From: Microcystis wesenbergii NRERC-220
GTDB taxonomy: Bacteria > Cyanobacteriota > Cyanobacteriia > Cyanobacteriales > Microcystaceae
DNA length: 64,000 bases
Assembly: GCF_032027425.1 (NCBI RefSeq)
Contig: NZ_JAVSJA010000001.1
Coordinates: forward strand, 2,989,501-3,053,500
Direction of reading: 5' to 3'
The notes under the pieces are model-generated. The model had not been told where the DNA came from and did no database searches. It was given only the letters and a program-made list of their open reading frames with translations. Position 1 is the stretch's first letter, and every line of letters begins with the position of its first letter. Positions 1 through 9,316 of the stretch are shown here, piece by piece. Both the position numbers and the translations under genes were made by a program.

Positions 1-1313
1 TGAAATGGCCGCATTCCCTGTCGTAATTTTTCCGATACCGCCTCTACAACCACGATGCCGTCGTCCACCACTAACCCGGTGGCCAGAATGACGGCAAACA
101 AGGAGAGGTTATTGAGAGAATAGCCTAAAGCGAGGGCGACGGCCATGGTTCCGATCAAAGATACGGGAATAGCGATCGCTGGAATGATCGTGGTGCGCCA
201 ATCCTGAAGGAAGATAAAAATCACTAGAATAACCAGTAAAATCGCCTCCACCAGAGTGCCAAGGGCTTCTTCTAGGGAAGCGGCGACAAAGGCGGTATTA
301 TCGAGGGTAATGGCGATATTTAACCCCGGGGGGAAACTTGGTTCTAGTTCCGCCATTTTTTCTTTTACCAGTTTGGCGGTATTCCAAGCGTTGGAACCGG
401 GTAACTGATAGACGATATAGACGACGGCGGGGGATTTGTCGAAATAGGCGGCGGTACTGTAGCTTTCGGCTCCGATTTCTGCGCGTCCTACGTCTTTAAT
501 GCGGATTAAATCGCCATTTTCCCCGACTTTGACGACGATATTTTCTGCTTCCTCCCCGGTGGCAACCCTACCAACGGCGCGAATGGCGATCTGGAATTGC
601 TGCTCTTCGGGACTGGGATCACCGCCAATTGTCCCCGCACCCACCTGAATATTCTGTTCTCGGATTGCCTGTACTACTTGTTCCGCCGATACGCCCCTAG
701 CGGCTAAAGCATCGGGATTAAGCCAAAAACGTAGGGCGTATTCCCTCTCCCCGATGATTGTTGTACTACCAACTCCCTCGATCCGACGAATCTCGGCATC
801 GATGACCCGATCGACAAAGTTACTTAAAAAGACCGTATCGTAGGGATAATTGCCCTTTTCGTCCGGTTTGGCGGAAATCCCGTAGGCAAGGGTAACGCTG
901 GGGGATTGGGTATTGGTAGTCACCCCCTGCCGGTTCACTTCTTCCGGTAAACTAGCGGCGGCGGTACTGACGCGGTTTTGTACCAAGACTTGGGCAATGT
1001 TACGATCCATTTCTACCGGGAAAAAGACATTCACCGTACTTTGTCCGGTGTTGGTACTCTGGGACTGCATATAAACAATCTGTTCTGTCCCGTTAATCTG
1101 GCGATCGAGTACCGTGGTAACGTTATCCTGTACGGTTTTGGCATCGGTTCCCAAATAGTTGGCATTTACCGCTACCTGAATAAATGCCAACTGGGGCAGT
1201 TTTTCTAGGGGTAAAAAGGGAACAGCGATCGCTCCGATCAAAACGATTAAAATCGAGCAAACTGTGGTCAGAACGGGTCTTTTAATGAAAGTATCGGCAA
1301 TACTAAGGATCAT
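1..1313 (-). CDS. RND-family efflux pump inner-membrane subunit (AcrB/HAE1-like), N-terminal part
   Basis: The reading frame stays open from an ATG at 1313 to the left edge, giving about 437 residues; the C-terminal half lies outside the window. A first membrane helix (SILIVLIGAIAVPFLP) is followed by a long periplasmic porter region containing YGISAKPDEKGNYPYD and the VGAGTIGGDPSPEEQQF stretch. Helices near the window edge carry LATGLVVDDGIVVVEA, matching the TM4 double aspartate that relays protons in AcrB. This identifies a proton-driven tripartite drug or lipid exporter subunit of the inner membrane. Substrate cannot be told. The start lies 6 bp past the pxcA stop on the same strand, so co-transcription is possible. 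No adaptor (AcrA-like) gene is visible in the window. Confidence 0.9.
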   Translation of the reverse strand, partial: MILSIADTFIKRPVLTTVCSILIVLIGAIAVPFLPLEKLPQLAFIQVAVNANYLGTDAKTVQDNVTTVLDRQINGTEQIVYMQSQSTNTGQSTVNVFFPVEMDRNIAQVLVQNRVSTAAASLPEEVNRQGVTTNTQSPSVTLAYGISAKPDEKGNYPYDTVFLSNFVDRVIDAEIRRIEGVGSTTIIGEREYALRFWLNPDALAARGVSAEQVVQAIREQNIQVGAGTIGGDPSPEEQQFQIAIRAVGRVATGEEAENIVVKVGENGDLIRIKDVGRAEIGAESYSTAAYFDKSPAVVYIVYQLPGSNAWNTAKLVKEKMAELEPSFPPGLNIAITLDNTAFVAASLEEALGTLVEAILLVILVIFIFLQDWRTTIIPAIAIPVSLIGTMAVALALGYSLNNLSLFAVILATGLVVDDGIVVVEAVSEKLRQGMRPF

Positions 1314-1319
1314 AGGGCG

Positions 1320-2519
1320 TTACTGGTTCATCTTTTCTAGGATAGTTGCGGCGGTGGGAGATTTACGAGTCAGATAATTAAATATTAATAGTTTAAAGAT
1401 GGTATCTAGGATAACGGGAACCGTGGCCACAAACAAGCTAATAAATGTAATATTCTCGCGCCAACCAAAGTGCCGGAACAAAGTTTCTAAGATTACCGTC
1501 CAACCCTCCGCCGAGTGAAACCCGACAAATATATCGGTAAAGAGAATAAAGATAAAGGCTTTGGTTATATCATTTAAGCTGAGAAAATAACGACTAACAT
1601 AAGCTCGCGTAATTGCCAATTGTTGACGACCAAAAATTAAGATGGCGATAAAGGCTATTAATCCAGTGATATCGGATAGTAAGTTTTTCCAACCATCTTG
1701 ACTTTCATAACCCGCTTCTTTAAATAATTCCTGCACCTGTTCCCGAAAATTTTCTTCTGATTCATGCCCTGCTTTTACTACTCCTAAAACGTGCTTGATT
1801 TCTTCAATTTCTTGAAGTCTAGCAAATTCCCTGAGATATTTTTCGCCAATTTCCTGAGAAATATAAACTTCTGATATTTTCGCTCTATCCACACCAAAAT
1901 AGTTTAAAATAGGGCTAAAGACGAAGTTTCTACTAATAACCTGCACCAAGAGAGGAACTAAAATAATAATCAGGATAAAACGAATGGCAATCCGTTGCTG
2001 TTGTCGCAGGGTACGGAGTTGTTTAATAACGGTTTGTTCGTATTCTGGGGTTAATTCTTGCTGGAAGTTAAAAAATTTATTACCGGTTGCAGGAGAAATT
2101 GTCTGGTTAGTTTTATCTCTGGAGGTATCACCAGTGAGATTCGCTTTAGGCAGATTTGGGGTTTGATTATTCGGTAATGGGGGCAGCAATTCCTCTAAGT
2201 CTAGGCGATATTTACCGATAATATCCTCGATCACCTTTAAAGTCTCTAGGATGTTATTATTTTCTGGGTTAGTTTGCGGATTGATAAAATTACCCAGACG
2301 CACTTGAGTTAAATCGAGACGTATCTGTAATAATTCTCGTTCTAGGGTACTTTGAAAGTAATCATAAACACTTTTTCCTCCCAGGGCAGCCGGGGAAATT
2401 TTTTGTCCCCCAAAATGTTTATCTTCGATCGCTTTAATTTTGAGCGCTCTCTGATAAGCTGATTCTAGGGCCCCTAAAGAGCGTTTTTCTACCCATTGAT
2501 TAACTCGATTCCAAGGCAC
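1320..2519 (-). CDS. pxcA: Proton extrusion protein PxcA (CemA family)
   Basis: The 399-residue protein has the cyanobacterial PxcA layout: a soluble N-terminal region opening MPWNRVNQWVEKRSLGALE, then a C-terminal CemA-like domain with about four membrane helices (for example IAIRFILIIILVPLLVQVI and FIFILFTDIFVGFHSAEGW). PxcA is known in Synechocystis for light-dependent proton extrusion and helps inorganic carbon uptake; the chloroplast homologue is CemA in the envelope. The start codon is GTG, with AGGA about 8 nt upstream, and I see no in-frame ATG ahead of it. The length is near that of family members. Family assignment is firm; the exact transport role in this strain is inferred. Confidence 0.9.
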   Translation of the reverse strand: MPWNRVNQWVEKRSLGALESAYQRALKIKAIEDKHFGGQKISPAALGGKSVYDYFQSTLERELLQIRLDLTQVRLGNFINPQTNPENNNILETLKVIEDIIGKYRLDLEELLPPLPNNQTPNLPKANLTGDTSRDKTNQTISPATGNKFFNFQQELTPEYEQTVIKQLRTLRQQQRIAIRFILIIILVPLLVQVISRNFVFSPILNYFGVDRAKISEVYISQEIGEKYLREFARLQEIEEIKHVLGVVKAGHESEENFREQVQELFKEAGYESQDGWKNLLSDITGLIAFIAILIFGRQQLAITRAYVSRYFLSLNDITKAFIFILFTDIFVGFHSAEGWTVILETLFRHFGWRENITFISLFVATVPVILDTIFKLLIFNYLTRKSPTAATILEKMNQ

Positions 2520-2767
2520 GGCTATAATCCTCGCTTTTCTGTCATCACAAGCACCACGATAAGCTATCAGCGTTGGCTAGATCTCAACTTTAGAGAAATA
2601 TCCATAATATTACATTTTGGGCGCATTGGCTGCGTCCTCATCATTGGGGAAATACAGAGTTTCTCATCAAGATAAAGTGTAACCTAATTTGTTATCGACG
2701 ACCGATGACCGACTCCCTCAAACGAAAACCTCGTAGCTCACCATTAAGATAACTGCTCTAATTAAAG

Positions 2768-3901
2768 TTAGCAATAATTTTTAGATATTGAATGTTCCTC
2801 GACAAATAAACTATAGTTACTTTGAAAGATTTCAGGAGTAAATTTATTAGCCTGTTGCCGACAATCTTCCGGGTCAATTTTATCCGCATGATCGACAAAA
2901 TATTTAACCGCTTCCTGCAAGGATTGGGGATTTTGTTCCCCAAAAAGTAATCCTGTTCCCTGGGGAGAATTTTCCCGCAGATCCCGCACGGTTTCTAAAG
3001 CACCTCCGGCAGCAAATGCAATCACGGGAGTACCACAAGCTTGCGCTTCCACTAAAGCAATACCAAAATCCTCACAAGCAGCGTAAATAAACGCTTTTGC
3101 TTTCGACATATATTCTGCTACCATTCGATCGGACACTGCCCCTAAAATCTGAATATTATCCTTGGCTAACTGTCGGATTAAAGCCATCTGTGGACCATCT
3201 CCAATAACCACTAGGGGTAATCCCAATTGATTAAATGCTTCCACAATTAAAGGGACTTTTTTATAACTAACCAAACGAGAGACTACTAAATAAAAATCTT
3301 CTTTTTTCTCTTGGTAGGGAAAACGCTCAATTTGTACGGGAGGATAAATAACTTTTGCCTCCCGTCGATAACAGCGCCAAATTCGTCTAGCGGTGTGGTG
3401 GGAATTAGCCAGAAAATAGTCCACACGATTAGCAGAAATCACATCCCACTGACGCAACCCATGCAAGAGATAACGGGTGAAAATACCGGGTAATCCTCGT
3501 CCTAACTTACTATTAGCCAGATAGTCAAAAGTTAAATCCCAAGCATAACGCATCGGAGTGTGACAATAACAAATGTGAACCTGATCCGGTCGAATTAAAA
3601 CCCCTTTAGCCACACAATGGGAGGAGGATAAAATTACATCGTAATCCTCTAAATTTAACTGCTCGATCGCCAGGGGAAGAAAAGGTAAGTATTTTTGTAC
3701 GCCATTTCTCGCTTTCGGGAAATTTTGCAGAAAAGTTGTCCCGATCGAGCGACCATAGAGATAACTATCGGGATTAGTGGACTCAAAATCGATCAAAGCG
3801 TATAAATCCGCCTCTAGACATTGTAAAATCTCCTTAACCACTAATTCTGATCCCCCCGTCGCCTTTGGGGTTAACCACTCGTGAACCAGAGCGTACTTCA
3901 T
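2768..3901 (-). CDS. Glycosyltransferase family 4 protein
   Basis: The start chosen is the ATG at 3901 (MKYALVHEWLTPKATGGSEL), because the 32-residue upstream extension is not GT4-like and the Gly-Gly-Ser loop close to the N-terminus is where GT-B enzymes begin. The C-terminal half shows the nucleotide-sugar site: FYLVVSRLVSYKKVPLIVEA, then EDFGIALVEAQACGTPVIAF, the E-x7-E motif typical of GT4. About 377 residues. It probably transfers a hexose or mannose in surface polysaccharide assembly; donor and acceptor cannot be told from sequence. It stands alone, 248 bp upstream of the pxcA start. Confidence 0.85.
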   Translation of the reverse strand: MKYALVHEWLTPKATGGSELVVKEILQCLEADLYALIDFESTNPDSYLYGRSIGTTFLQNFPKARNGVQKYLPFLPLAIEQLNLEDYDVILSSSHCVAKGVLIRPDQVHICYCHTPMRYAWDLTFDYLANSKLGRGLPGIFTRYLLHGLRQWDVISANRVDYFLANSHHTARRIWRCYRREAKVIYPPVQIERFPYQEKKEDFYLVVSRLVSYKKVPLIVEAFNQLGLPLVVIGDGPQMALIRQLAKDNIQILGAVSDRMVAEYMSKAKAFIYAACEDFGIALVEAQACGTPVIAFAAGGALETVRDLRENSPQGTGLLFGEQNPQSLQEAVKYFVDHADKIDPEDCRQQANKFTPEIFQSNYSLFVEEHSISKNYC

Positions 3902-4194
3902 AGGATAATCAATAATCTCAGCCGTAATTATAGCAGTAAGGGATCGGCAGTTTAAGAGTTTACTTTCTGGCTTTCCGTTCCCTAAAATTACCGACACTTA
4001 TCTGATCAAGGCAAAAAACACTAGAAAGAAATTATTAAATTTTTCAAGAAAAATTGCAAAGTTTGGTAAAAATTACTAGCCAGATCAGATTAGCGACTCC
4101 ATAATGGGGATCAAGGAAAAAATAGGCTTAAACCGATTGGGATCAAGAAAAACTAGCTTTATATAGAGAAGATAACTAATTAACGAGGTTTGCT

Positions 4195-4374
4195 ATGATC
4201 ACCCTGCAACAAGTGCGCTGTCCTAATTGTGGAAATTTTGCCGAAAGACAGCATATTTTAGAACACCATCTCGTTAGCACCGCCTGTTCTCATTGTGATT
4301 ATCTGTTAATTAGTTGCAGTCTGACGGGAAATGTACTAGAGTGCTATGCGCCTGGTATTGGTTTAAGAAGTTAA
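4195..4374 (+). CDS. Small zinc-ribbon protein (59 aa)
   Basis: A short open frame starts at an ATG preceded by ACGAGGTTTGCT. It encodes CPNC near residues 9-12 and CSHCDY near residues 31-36, plus further Cys at 41 and 50, so a treble-clef or zinc-ribbon fold is likely. Similar tiny proteins are widespread in cyanobacteria and are often labelled 'replication restart helicase PriA' only because of the Cys spacing; it is far too short to be a helicase. The function is unknown. The ORF is conserved-looking, flanked by non-coding DNA, and followed 70 bp later by a MITE. Confidence 0.7.
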   Translation: MITLQQVRCPNCGNFAERQHILEHHLVSTACSHCDYLLISCSLTGNVLECYAPGIGLRS

Positions 4375-4759
4375 CTAAGGGAGAGATTCTGGAGACAAGA
4401 ACAGAAATTAAATAGGGCTGGCTGAAAAAGTTTTATACAAATATAAGTAGTCGTGCAAAATAAATTTCCTAGTGAAGATAGGCAAAAGGCACTCATGCAA
4501 GAGGCAAGAGGTGGTTAGATATGTGTAATTAATTTTGCTTAGGTACTTATTAACAACTGGCTGTAAGCATCTCACGGAAAAACTAATGCGCTCCGGGTTG
4601 TGGGGGTTCTACCCCCCAAAAGCTGGGATTGAATGATAAAATCGCAAGTAACGCCCAATTTTAGCCGAGAGTTTCCCCTTGAAGTGGGGAATCTGGGTTA
4701 AAATAGACCGAGAAAGTTAACAAAAAAATTGTCTCGCTCAAGTGGGCGAAAATCAGCTT
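4375..4759. other. Intergenic region with one MITE and a GC-rich hairpin
   Basis: Apart from the MITE at 4445-4548, I see a hairpin with a GGGGG/CCCCCC stem near 4600-4617 and a purine-rich stretch ahead of the ABC ATPase. No further gene is recognised. Confidence 0.4.
4445..4548 (+). repeat. MITE-like element, copy 1
   Basis: The ends AAGTAGTCGTGCAAAATAAA and, read in reverse, AAGTACCTAAGCAAAATTAA are imperfect terminal inverted repeats. The interior carries short GGCAAGA-type repeats. A near-identical copy lies at 7292-7387; the two differ mainly in the internal repeat. No coding capacity. The trans-acting transposase is not identifiable here. Confidence 0.7.
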
Positions 4760-5785
4760 ATGACCCTTGCGGTGGCGATCAAAAAGTTAAAAAAATCCTA
4801 CGGTCAGACGGCAGCGGTTAAAGATATCTCCTTTACCGTGGCAGCGGCAGAAATCTTCGGTTTACTCGGTCCCAATGGTGCGGGGAAAACCACCACGATT
4901 CGCTGTCTTTGTACCCTTGCTAAACCCGATGGCGGCAAAATCGAGGTGGGGGGTGTCGATGCCCTGAATAACCCCAAATCCGCCCGTAAACGCCTGGGTT
5001 ACGTTGCCCAAGAAGTCGCCCTCGATAAAATGCTTACGGGCCGGGAACTGTTGCAACTACAAGCGGCTCTGTATCACATTCCCGCTCAAAAGTCAAGAGA
5101 GCGCATCAAAGAATTAATAAATCTTTTAGGATTAGAGGAATACGCCGACAAAAAAACGGGGACCTATTCCGGCGGCATCAAAAAACGGCTGGATTTAGCG
5201 GCGGGATTACTGCATCAGCCGGAAGTTTTGGTGCTGGATGAACCGACTGTGGGACTCGATATCGAAAGTCGTTTGATTGTCTGGGATTTTCTGCGACAAT
5301 TGCGGGCGGCCGGAACCAGTGTGTTAATTACCAGCCATTATCTCGAAGAAATTGACGCCTTGGCCGATAACTTGGCAATTATCGACAATGGTATCGTCAT
5401 CGCTCGCGGTACCCCCTCACAACTGAAGGAGCAACTGGGCGGCGATCGCATTACCCTAAAAGTGCGAGAATTTTCCCCAGAGGAAGAGGCCCTAAAAGCG
5501 AAGGAGTTATTATCCCGTCTGCCTTTTGTCGAGGAAGTGATAGTTAATACCGCCCAGGGGAACTCCCTTAATCTCATCGTGGCGGCGAATAGCAATCCTT
5601 TAAGCAAAATTGAACAAACCCTAGCCGAATCGGGATTACCCGTGTTCAGCATGGCCCAATCCCGTCCTAGTCTCGATGATGTCTATCTAGCGGCCACCGG
5701 ACGCACCCTGATGGATGCGGAAATTGCCGCCGCCAGCAGTCGCGACCTGAAGGCGGAGAAAAAACAAGCGATGAAGGAATCCTAG
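4760..5785 (+). CDS. ABC transporter ATP-binding protein (DrrA/NatA-like)
   Basis: All ABC ATPase motifs are present: Walker A GPNGAGKT (about residue 38), signature YSGGIKKRLDL, Walker B LVLDEPTVGLD and the switch histidine in SHYLEE. The C-terminal DUF4162-like extension places it with multidrug or antibiotic-type ABC-2 exporters. An upstream GTG at 4742 would add six residues; neither start has a clear Shine-Dalgarno. The permease partner is not adjacent: the next gene is an oxidoreductase. It would power export of an unknown substrate at a membrane. The family is certain, the partner unknown. Confidence 0.88.
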   Translation: MTLAVAIKKLKKSYGQTAAVKDISFTVAAAEIFGLLGPNGAGKTTTIRCLCTLAKPDGGKIEVGGVDALNNPKSARKRLGYVAQEVALDKMLTGRELLQLQAALYHIPAQKSRERIKELINLLGLEEYADKKTGTYSGGIKKRLDLAAGLLHQPEVLVLDEPTVGLDIESRLIVWDFLRQLRAAGTSVLITSHYLEEIDALADNLAIIDNGIVIARGTPSQLKEQLGGDRITLKVREFSPEEEALKAKELLSRLPFVEEVIVNTAQGNSLNLIVAANSNPLSKIEQTLAESGLPVFSMAQSRPSLDDVYLAATGRTLMDAEIAAASSRDLKAEKKQAMKES

Positions 5786-5867
5786 TTCAGGGAGAAAGGC
5801 TGTAATATTGCCTAATTGACTGGTTAAATCGTCTATAATTGGAGCGATCGACTATCTATCAATCAAT

Positions 5868-6563
5868 ATGAAAGATAAACGGGTATTGCTGACCGGCGGT
5901 ACGGGAGGACTGGGTTTAGGAGTCACTCCGGCGGTTTTACACCATGGCGGTCATCTGACCATGACCTATCGGGAGGAAAGGGAGGTGGGTCGTCTGAAAT
6001 CTCGGCTGAGTGCGGCGGAATTTGAGCGTATTCGCTTTGTCAGGGTGGATTTAACCCAAGAAACTGCCGTGGCTAGATTAATTGATGATCTCGGTCGGGT
6101 CGATGTTTTAATTCATCTAGTCGGGGGTTTTACCATGGGGGCGACGGAGGAGTTTAGCTATGAAGATTGGCTAAAAATGTTCGATTTAAACCTCCATAGC
6201 ACTTTTTTACTGTGTAAACACTGTTTACGCTCGATGAAACTTCATAATTATGGTCGTATCGTCACTATCGGTTCTCGTGGTGCCGTACAACCGGGGGCAA
6301 ATTTGGCCGCCTATTGTGCCTCGAAAGCGGCGGTAGTGGCTTTAACCCAAGCGATCGCAGAAGAAACCAAACAGACTAATATTACTGCTAACGTGGTTTT
6401 GCCCAGTATTATTGACACTCCGGGCAACCGGGAAGCGATGGGAGAGGCAAATGCCAAGGACTGGGTAAGTCCCCAATCTCTAGCCGAGGTGATCTGTTTT
6501 CTAGCGGGGGAAGGGGCGAAAGACTTGCGCGGGGCGGCAATTCCCGTCTATGGTTCCCTGTGA
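5868..6563 (+). CDS. SDR family oxidoreductase
   Basis: A short-chain dehydrogenase/reductase of 231 residues. The N-terminus has the Rossmann cofactor loop TGGTGGLGLGV; the active site is visible as a Ser in TIGSRG followed by YCASK (the Tyr-x3-Lys pair). VVLPSIIDTPGNR corresponds to the PG loop after strand beta-6. An Arg after the first strand region (TYREER) may favour NADPH, which is an inference. The substrate is unknown. It lies between the ABC ATPase and plsY in the same direction, with gaps of 82 and 69 bp, so co-transcription is possible. Confidence 0.85.
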   Translation: MKDKRVLLTGGTGGLGLGVTPAVLHHGGHLTMTYREEREVGRLKSRLSAAEFERIRFVRVDLTQETAVARLIDDLGRVDVLIHLVGGFTMGATEEFSYEDWLKMFDLNLHSTFLLCKHCLRSMKLHNYGRIVTIGSRGAVQPGANLAAYCASKAAVVALTQAIAEETKQTNITANVVLPSIIDTPGNREAMGEANAKDWVSPQSLAEVICFLAGEGAKDLRGAAIPVYGSL

Positions 6564-6632
6564 GTGTTTTTTTGTCTTCGGGCTGATACACTGATAACGG
6601 CGCTCGCTCTTGCTAAAAATTGGGGTTAATTT

Positions 6633-7289
6633 ATGCTTATTCCGATTCTTATCAGTCTTACTATCTTACTTTTATCCTATCTGCTCGGTTCGATTCCCAC
6701 GGGTTATTTAATCGGTAAATACAGCAAAGGTATCGATATTCGTGACTATGGTTCCGGTTCCACTGGGGCCACCAATGTGTTGAGAACTCTGGGAAAAACT
6801 GCCGGGGCGACGGTGTTATTAATTGATATGTTAAAAGGAATGGCGGCGGTGGCCCTGGTACGAGGACTATATTTTATTGATATCAATCCTCTCCCAGAAA
6901 GTTGGTATTACTGGTTAATTATTGGGGCAGGATTGGGGGCAGTCATCGGTCATAGTAAATCGATTTTCTTGAATTTTAGCGGGGGTAAATCCGTCGCCAC
7001 CAGTTTAGGGGTTTTATTAGTGATGAATCCCCTAGTGGCTTGCGGAACTTTGGCGAGTTTTTTGGTTATGCTCGCACTTTTCCGGATTGTTTCTTTAGGT
7101 TCGATTATCGGGGCGCTGGTGGTGAATATTTTAATGGTTGTTTTGGGTCAACCTCTCCCCTATATTTTATTTAGTTTGATGGGGGGAATCTATGTGATTG
7201 TTCGTCATCAGGGTAATATTAAAAGATTGTTGGCAGGGACGGAACCGAAAATAGGCCAGAAAGTACAGCCATCATCGGAAGTAGGTTAA
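6633..7289 (+). CDS. plsY: Glycerol-3-phosphate acyltransferase PlsY
   Basis: A 218-residue integral membrane protein with the three PlsY signatures: the N-terminal LLGSIPTGYLIGK, the phosphate-binding DYGSGSTGATNVLRTLGK, and the GHSKSIFLNFSGGKSVATS loop. PlsY moves the acyl group from acyl-phosphate to glycerol-3-phosphate, the first step of phospholipid and glycolipid synthesis, in the cytoplasmic membrane. About five to seven hydrophobic segments match the family. The length is typical. A MITE begins 3 bp after the stop codon. Confidence 0.94.
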   Translation: MLIPILISLTILLLSYLLGSIPTGYLIGKYSKGIDIRDYGSGSTGATNVLRTLGKTAGATVLLIDMLKGMAAVALVRGLYFIDINPLPESWYYWLIIGAGLGAVIGHSKSIFLNFSGGKSVATSLGVLLVMNPLVACGTLASFLVMLALFRIVSLGSIIGALVVNILMVVLGQPLPYILFSLMGGIYVIVRHQGNIKRLLAGTEPKIGQKVQPSSEVG

Positions 7290-7291
7290 AT

Positions 7292-7387
7292 AAGTAGTCG
7301 TGCAAAATTAATTTCCTAGTGAAGATAGGCAAGAGGCAAGAGGCAAGAGGTGGTTAGATATGTGTAATTAATTTTGCTTAGGTACTT
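7292..7387 (+). repeat. MITE-like element, copy 2
   Basis: Same termini as the element at 4445-4548, beginning AAGTAGTCGTGCAAAATTAA and ending TTGCTTAGGTACTT. It contains three tandem GGCAAGA heptamers. It lies directly after plsY. The DNA to the next gene fragment (7388-7627) shows no gene that I can support. Confidence 0.7.
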
Positions 7388-7627
7388 AATTTTTTCAAGT
7401 CAGAATAACCACTGTCAAATAAAGTTGACGGTTCGGAAAAAAAAGTCAATTTAAATGGATTAAATCTCTTGCCCTTAGTCGGTGGTAAGCTGAACGCTGA
7501 TCATTTCTTTTATCAATATTCGAGAGGCGGAAAGATAGCGAGGAGATCATGGTTCGATGCCATAATTTCTAGACTTGTTCATTTATTGGTTAACTTATCA
7601 GTGAAAGATTGTGTTTTTTGACTTAAC

Positions 7628-8101
7628 TTATTTAGCTAGTAAATCTCGATAAATTTGCTCAGTTTTTTCTGCTAATCGTTGCCAAGTGAATTTTTCTTCT
7701 ACTTTTCTTTGACCGGCTATTCCGAGACTAGCGGCTAAATTATTAGCTAATAATACTTGACAAATTGTCTCGGCTATGGATTGAGATTCTTGGGGGACTA
7801 AAAAGCCATCAACCCCTTGAGAAATAACCTCAGCAACCGCAGGAATATCACAACCGATGACGGGTTTAGCAAAACTCCAAGCTTCTGTATAAACTCCCCC
7901 AAAACTTTCTTGGGTTGAAGGCACACAGAGGAGAGTACAAGCAGCCAAAGCGTCGGTTTTGGTCTGTAAATCCACACTACCTAAACGAATGATTCTATGG
8001 TCTTGATATTGGGCATAAATCTGTTCAGAATTGCCCACACTTGGACCGACAAAAACAAATTTCGTTTCGGGGATTTTTTGCCAAATTTGACTAGCTGCTT
8101 G
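7628..8101 (-). pseudogene. Glycosyltransferase family 4, C-terminal fragment (split by IS)
   Basis: This is the 3' part of the gene whose 5' part is at 9317-10025. Read on the minus strand, it continues QAASQIWQKIPETKFVFVGP and contains STQESFGGVYTEAWSFAKPV, the GT4 E-x7-E nucleotide-sugar motif. Removing the IS and one TA restores a continuous frame (YQQLL joined to QAASQ). The gene was therefore intact before a single insertion, and the fragment shows no other damage. It would have made a GT4 of about 390 residues. An internal start at 8038 (GTG) exists but would not give a functional GT-B fold. Confidence 0.85.
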
Positions 8102-8103
8102 TA

Positions 8104-9314
8104 TAGCAAAGAGCGGGATAGTTAGGACATAATAGAGAAAAAGAAATGAGGAGAAGCTTTCATGGCAGCACCCTATAGTGATGATTTAAGACAGAAAGCA
8201 GTGAGTGCCGTAGAGCGAGGGGAGAAAAAAAGCCATGTCTGTCGCACCCTCAATATTAGTCGTAATACATTAGACATCTGGCTGAAACGGAAGAAACAAA
8301 CTGGGACGGTGGCCGCTAAAACTAACTATCGTCGAGGGCCGAAGCCCAAAATTGACGATTTAGAAGCCTTTCAAAAGTTGGCCGAACAATATGGGCATTT
8401 GACCCAAGAAAAAATGGCGCAAAAATGGGCTAACCCAGTCAGTAGGATGAGAATTGGTCAAGCGCTCAAAAGAATTGGATTTACTAGAAAAAAAAAACTT
8501 ATGGCTACAGAGAAAGAGATGAAGAAGCCCGAAAAGAGTTTCTCCAAAAAATCAGAGGTTATGCCCCGGAAAGATTTGTCTATATTGATGAAGCTGGAAT
8601 AGATAACACCATCGATTATCCTTATGGATATTGTCACAAATCAGAAAGATTTGAGGCTTTAAAGTTAGGTCACTGTAGCGAACGAGTTAGTGTGATCAGC
8701 GGTTGGTGGCGTGGTTCCACGATCGCGCCAATGGTGTTTGAGGGGTACTGTAATACAGAGTTGGTGTGTGAGTGGATAGAACAATTGCTATTACCCGAAC
8801 TACTACCCGGTCAAATTATCATCATTGATAACGCCAGTTTTCATCCCAAAGAGAGAATCAAAAAATTGTTAGCTAAAGCGGGATGTGAAGTGCTATTTTT
8901 ACCCGCCTATTCTCCAGACCTCAACAAAATTGAAAAGTTCTGGGCTAGATTGAAAAACTATGTTAGTCAGATTATCAATGATAGTGAAAACCTTGTGGAT
9001 GCTGTGAGTAAAGCCTTCAGGCATCTGTCCTAACTAACTCGTTCTATGCCATATTACCCGAACTACTACCCGGTCAAATTATCATCATTGATAACGCCAG
9101 TTTTCATCCCAAAGAGAGAATCAAAAAATTGTTAGCTAAAGCGGGATGTGAAGTGCTATTTTTACCCGCCTATTCTCCAGACCTCAACAAAATTGAAAAG
9201 TTCTGGGCTAGATTGAAAAACTATGTTAGTCAGATTATCAATGATAGTGAAAACCTTGTGGATGCTGTGAGTAAAGCCTTCAGGCATCTGTCCTAACTAA
9301 CTCGTTCTATGCCA
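8104..9314 (+). mobile_element. IS630-family insertion sequence with duplicated right end
   Basis: Imperfect inverted repeats of about 26 bp, TAGCAAAGAGCGGGATAGTT on the left and TGGCATAGAACGAGTTAGTT (reverse complement) on the right, are bounded by TA on both sides (8102-8103 and 9315-9316). TA duplication is the IS630/Tc1-mariner rule. The element encodes a two-frame transposase. The last 263 bp (8791-9053) is repeated perfectly at 9054-9316, so the element carries two right ends; the minimal unit would be 8104-9051. It interrupts a glycosyltransferase. Confidence 0.88.
8162..9033 (+). CDS. IS630-family transposase, two frames joined by -1 frameshift
   Basis: Frame A (8162-8602) begins MAAPYSDDLRQKAVSAVERG and encodes a helix-turn-helix DNA-binding region. 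A run of ten A at 8488-8497 is a slippery site; a -1 shift there gives RKKKTYGYRERDEEARKEF and continues in frame B to the stop at 9033. Frame B has the DDE catalytic triad: Asp in FVYIDEAG, Asp in IIIIDNASFH and Glu in NKIEKFWARLK. Two-frame organisation with an A-run is normal in this family, so the enzyme may be active. Confidence 0.85.
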
Positions 9315-9316
9315 TA
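9054..9316 (+). repeat. 263-bp perfect tandem duplication of IS right end
   Basis: Bases 9054-9316 repeat 8791-9053 with no difference that I can see. The repeat includes the last ~80 codons of the transposase (starting LPELLPGQ), its stop, the right inverted repeat and the flanking TA. The junction shares only TA, so simple slippage on long homology is unlikely to have started it. Confidence 0.9.
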
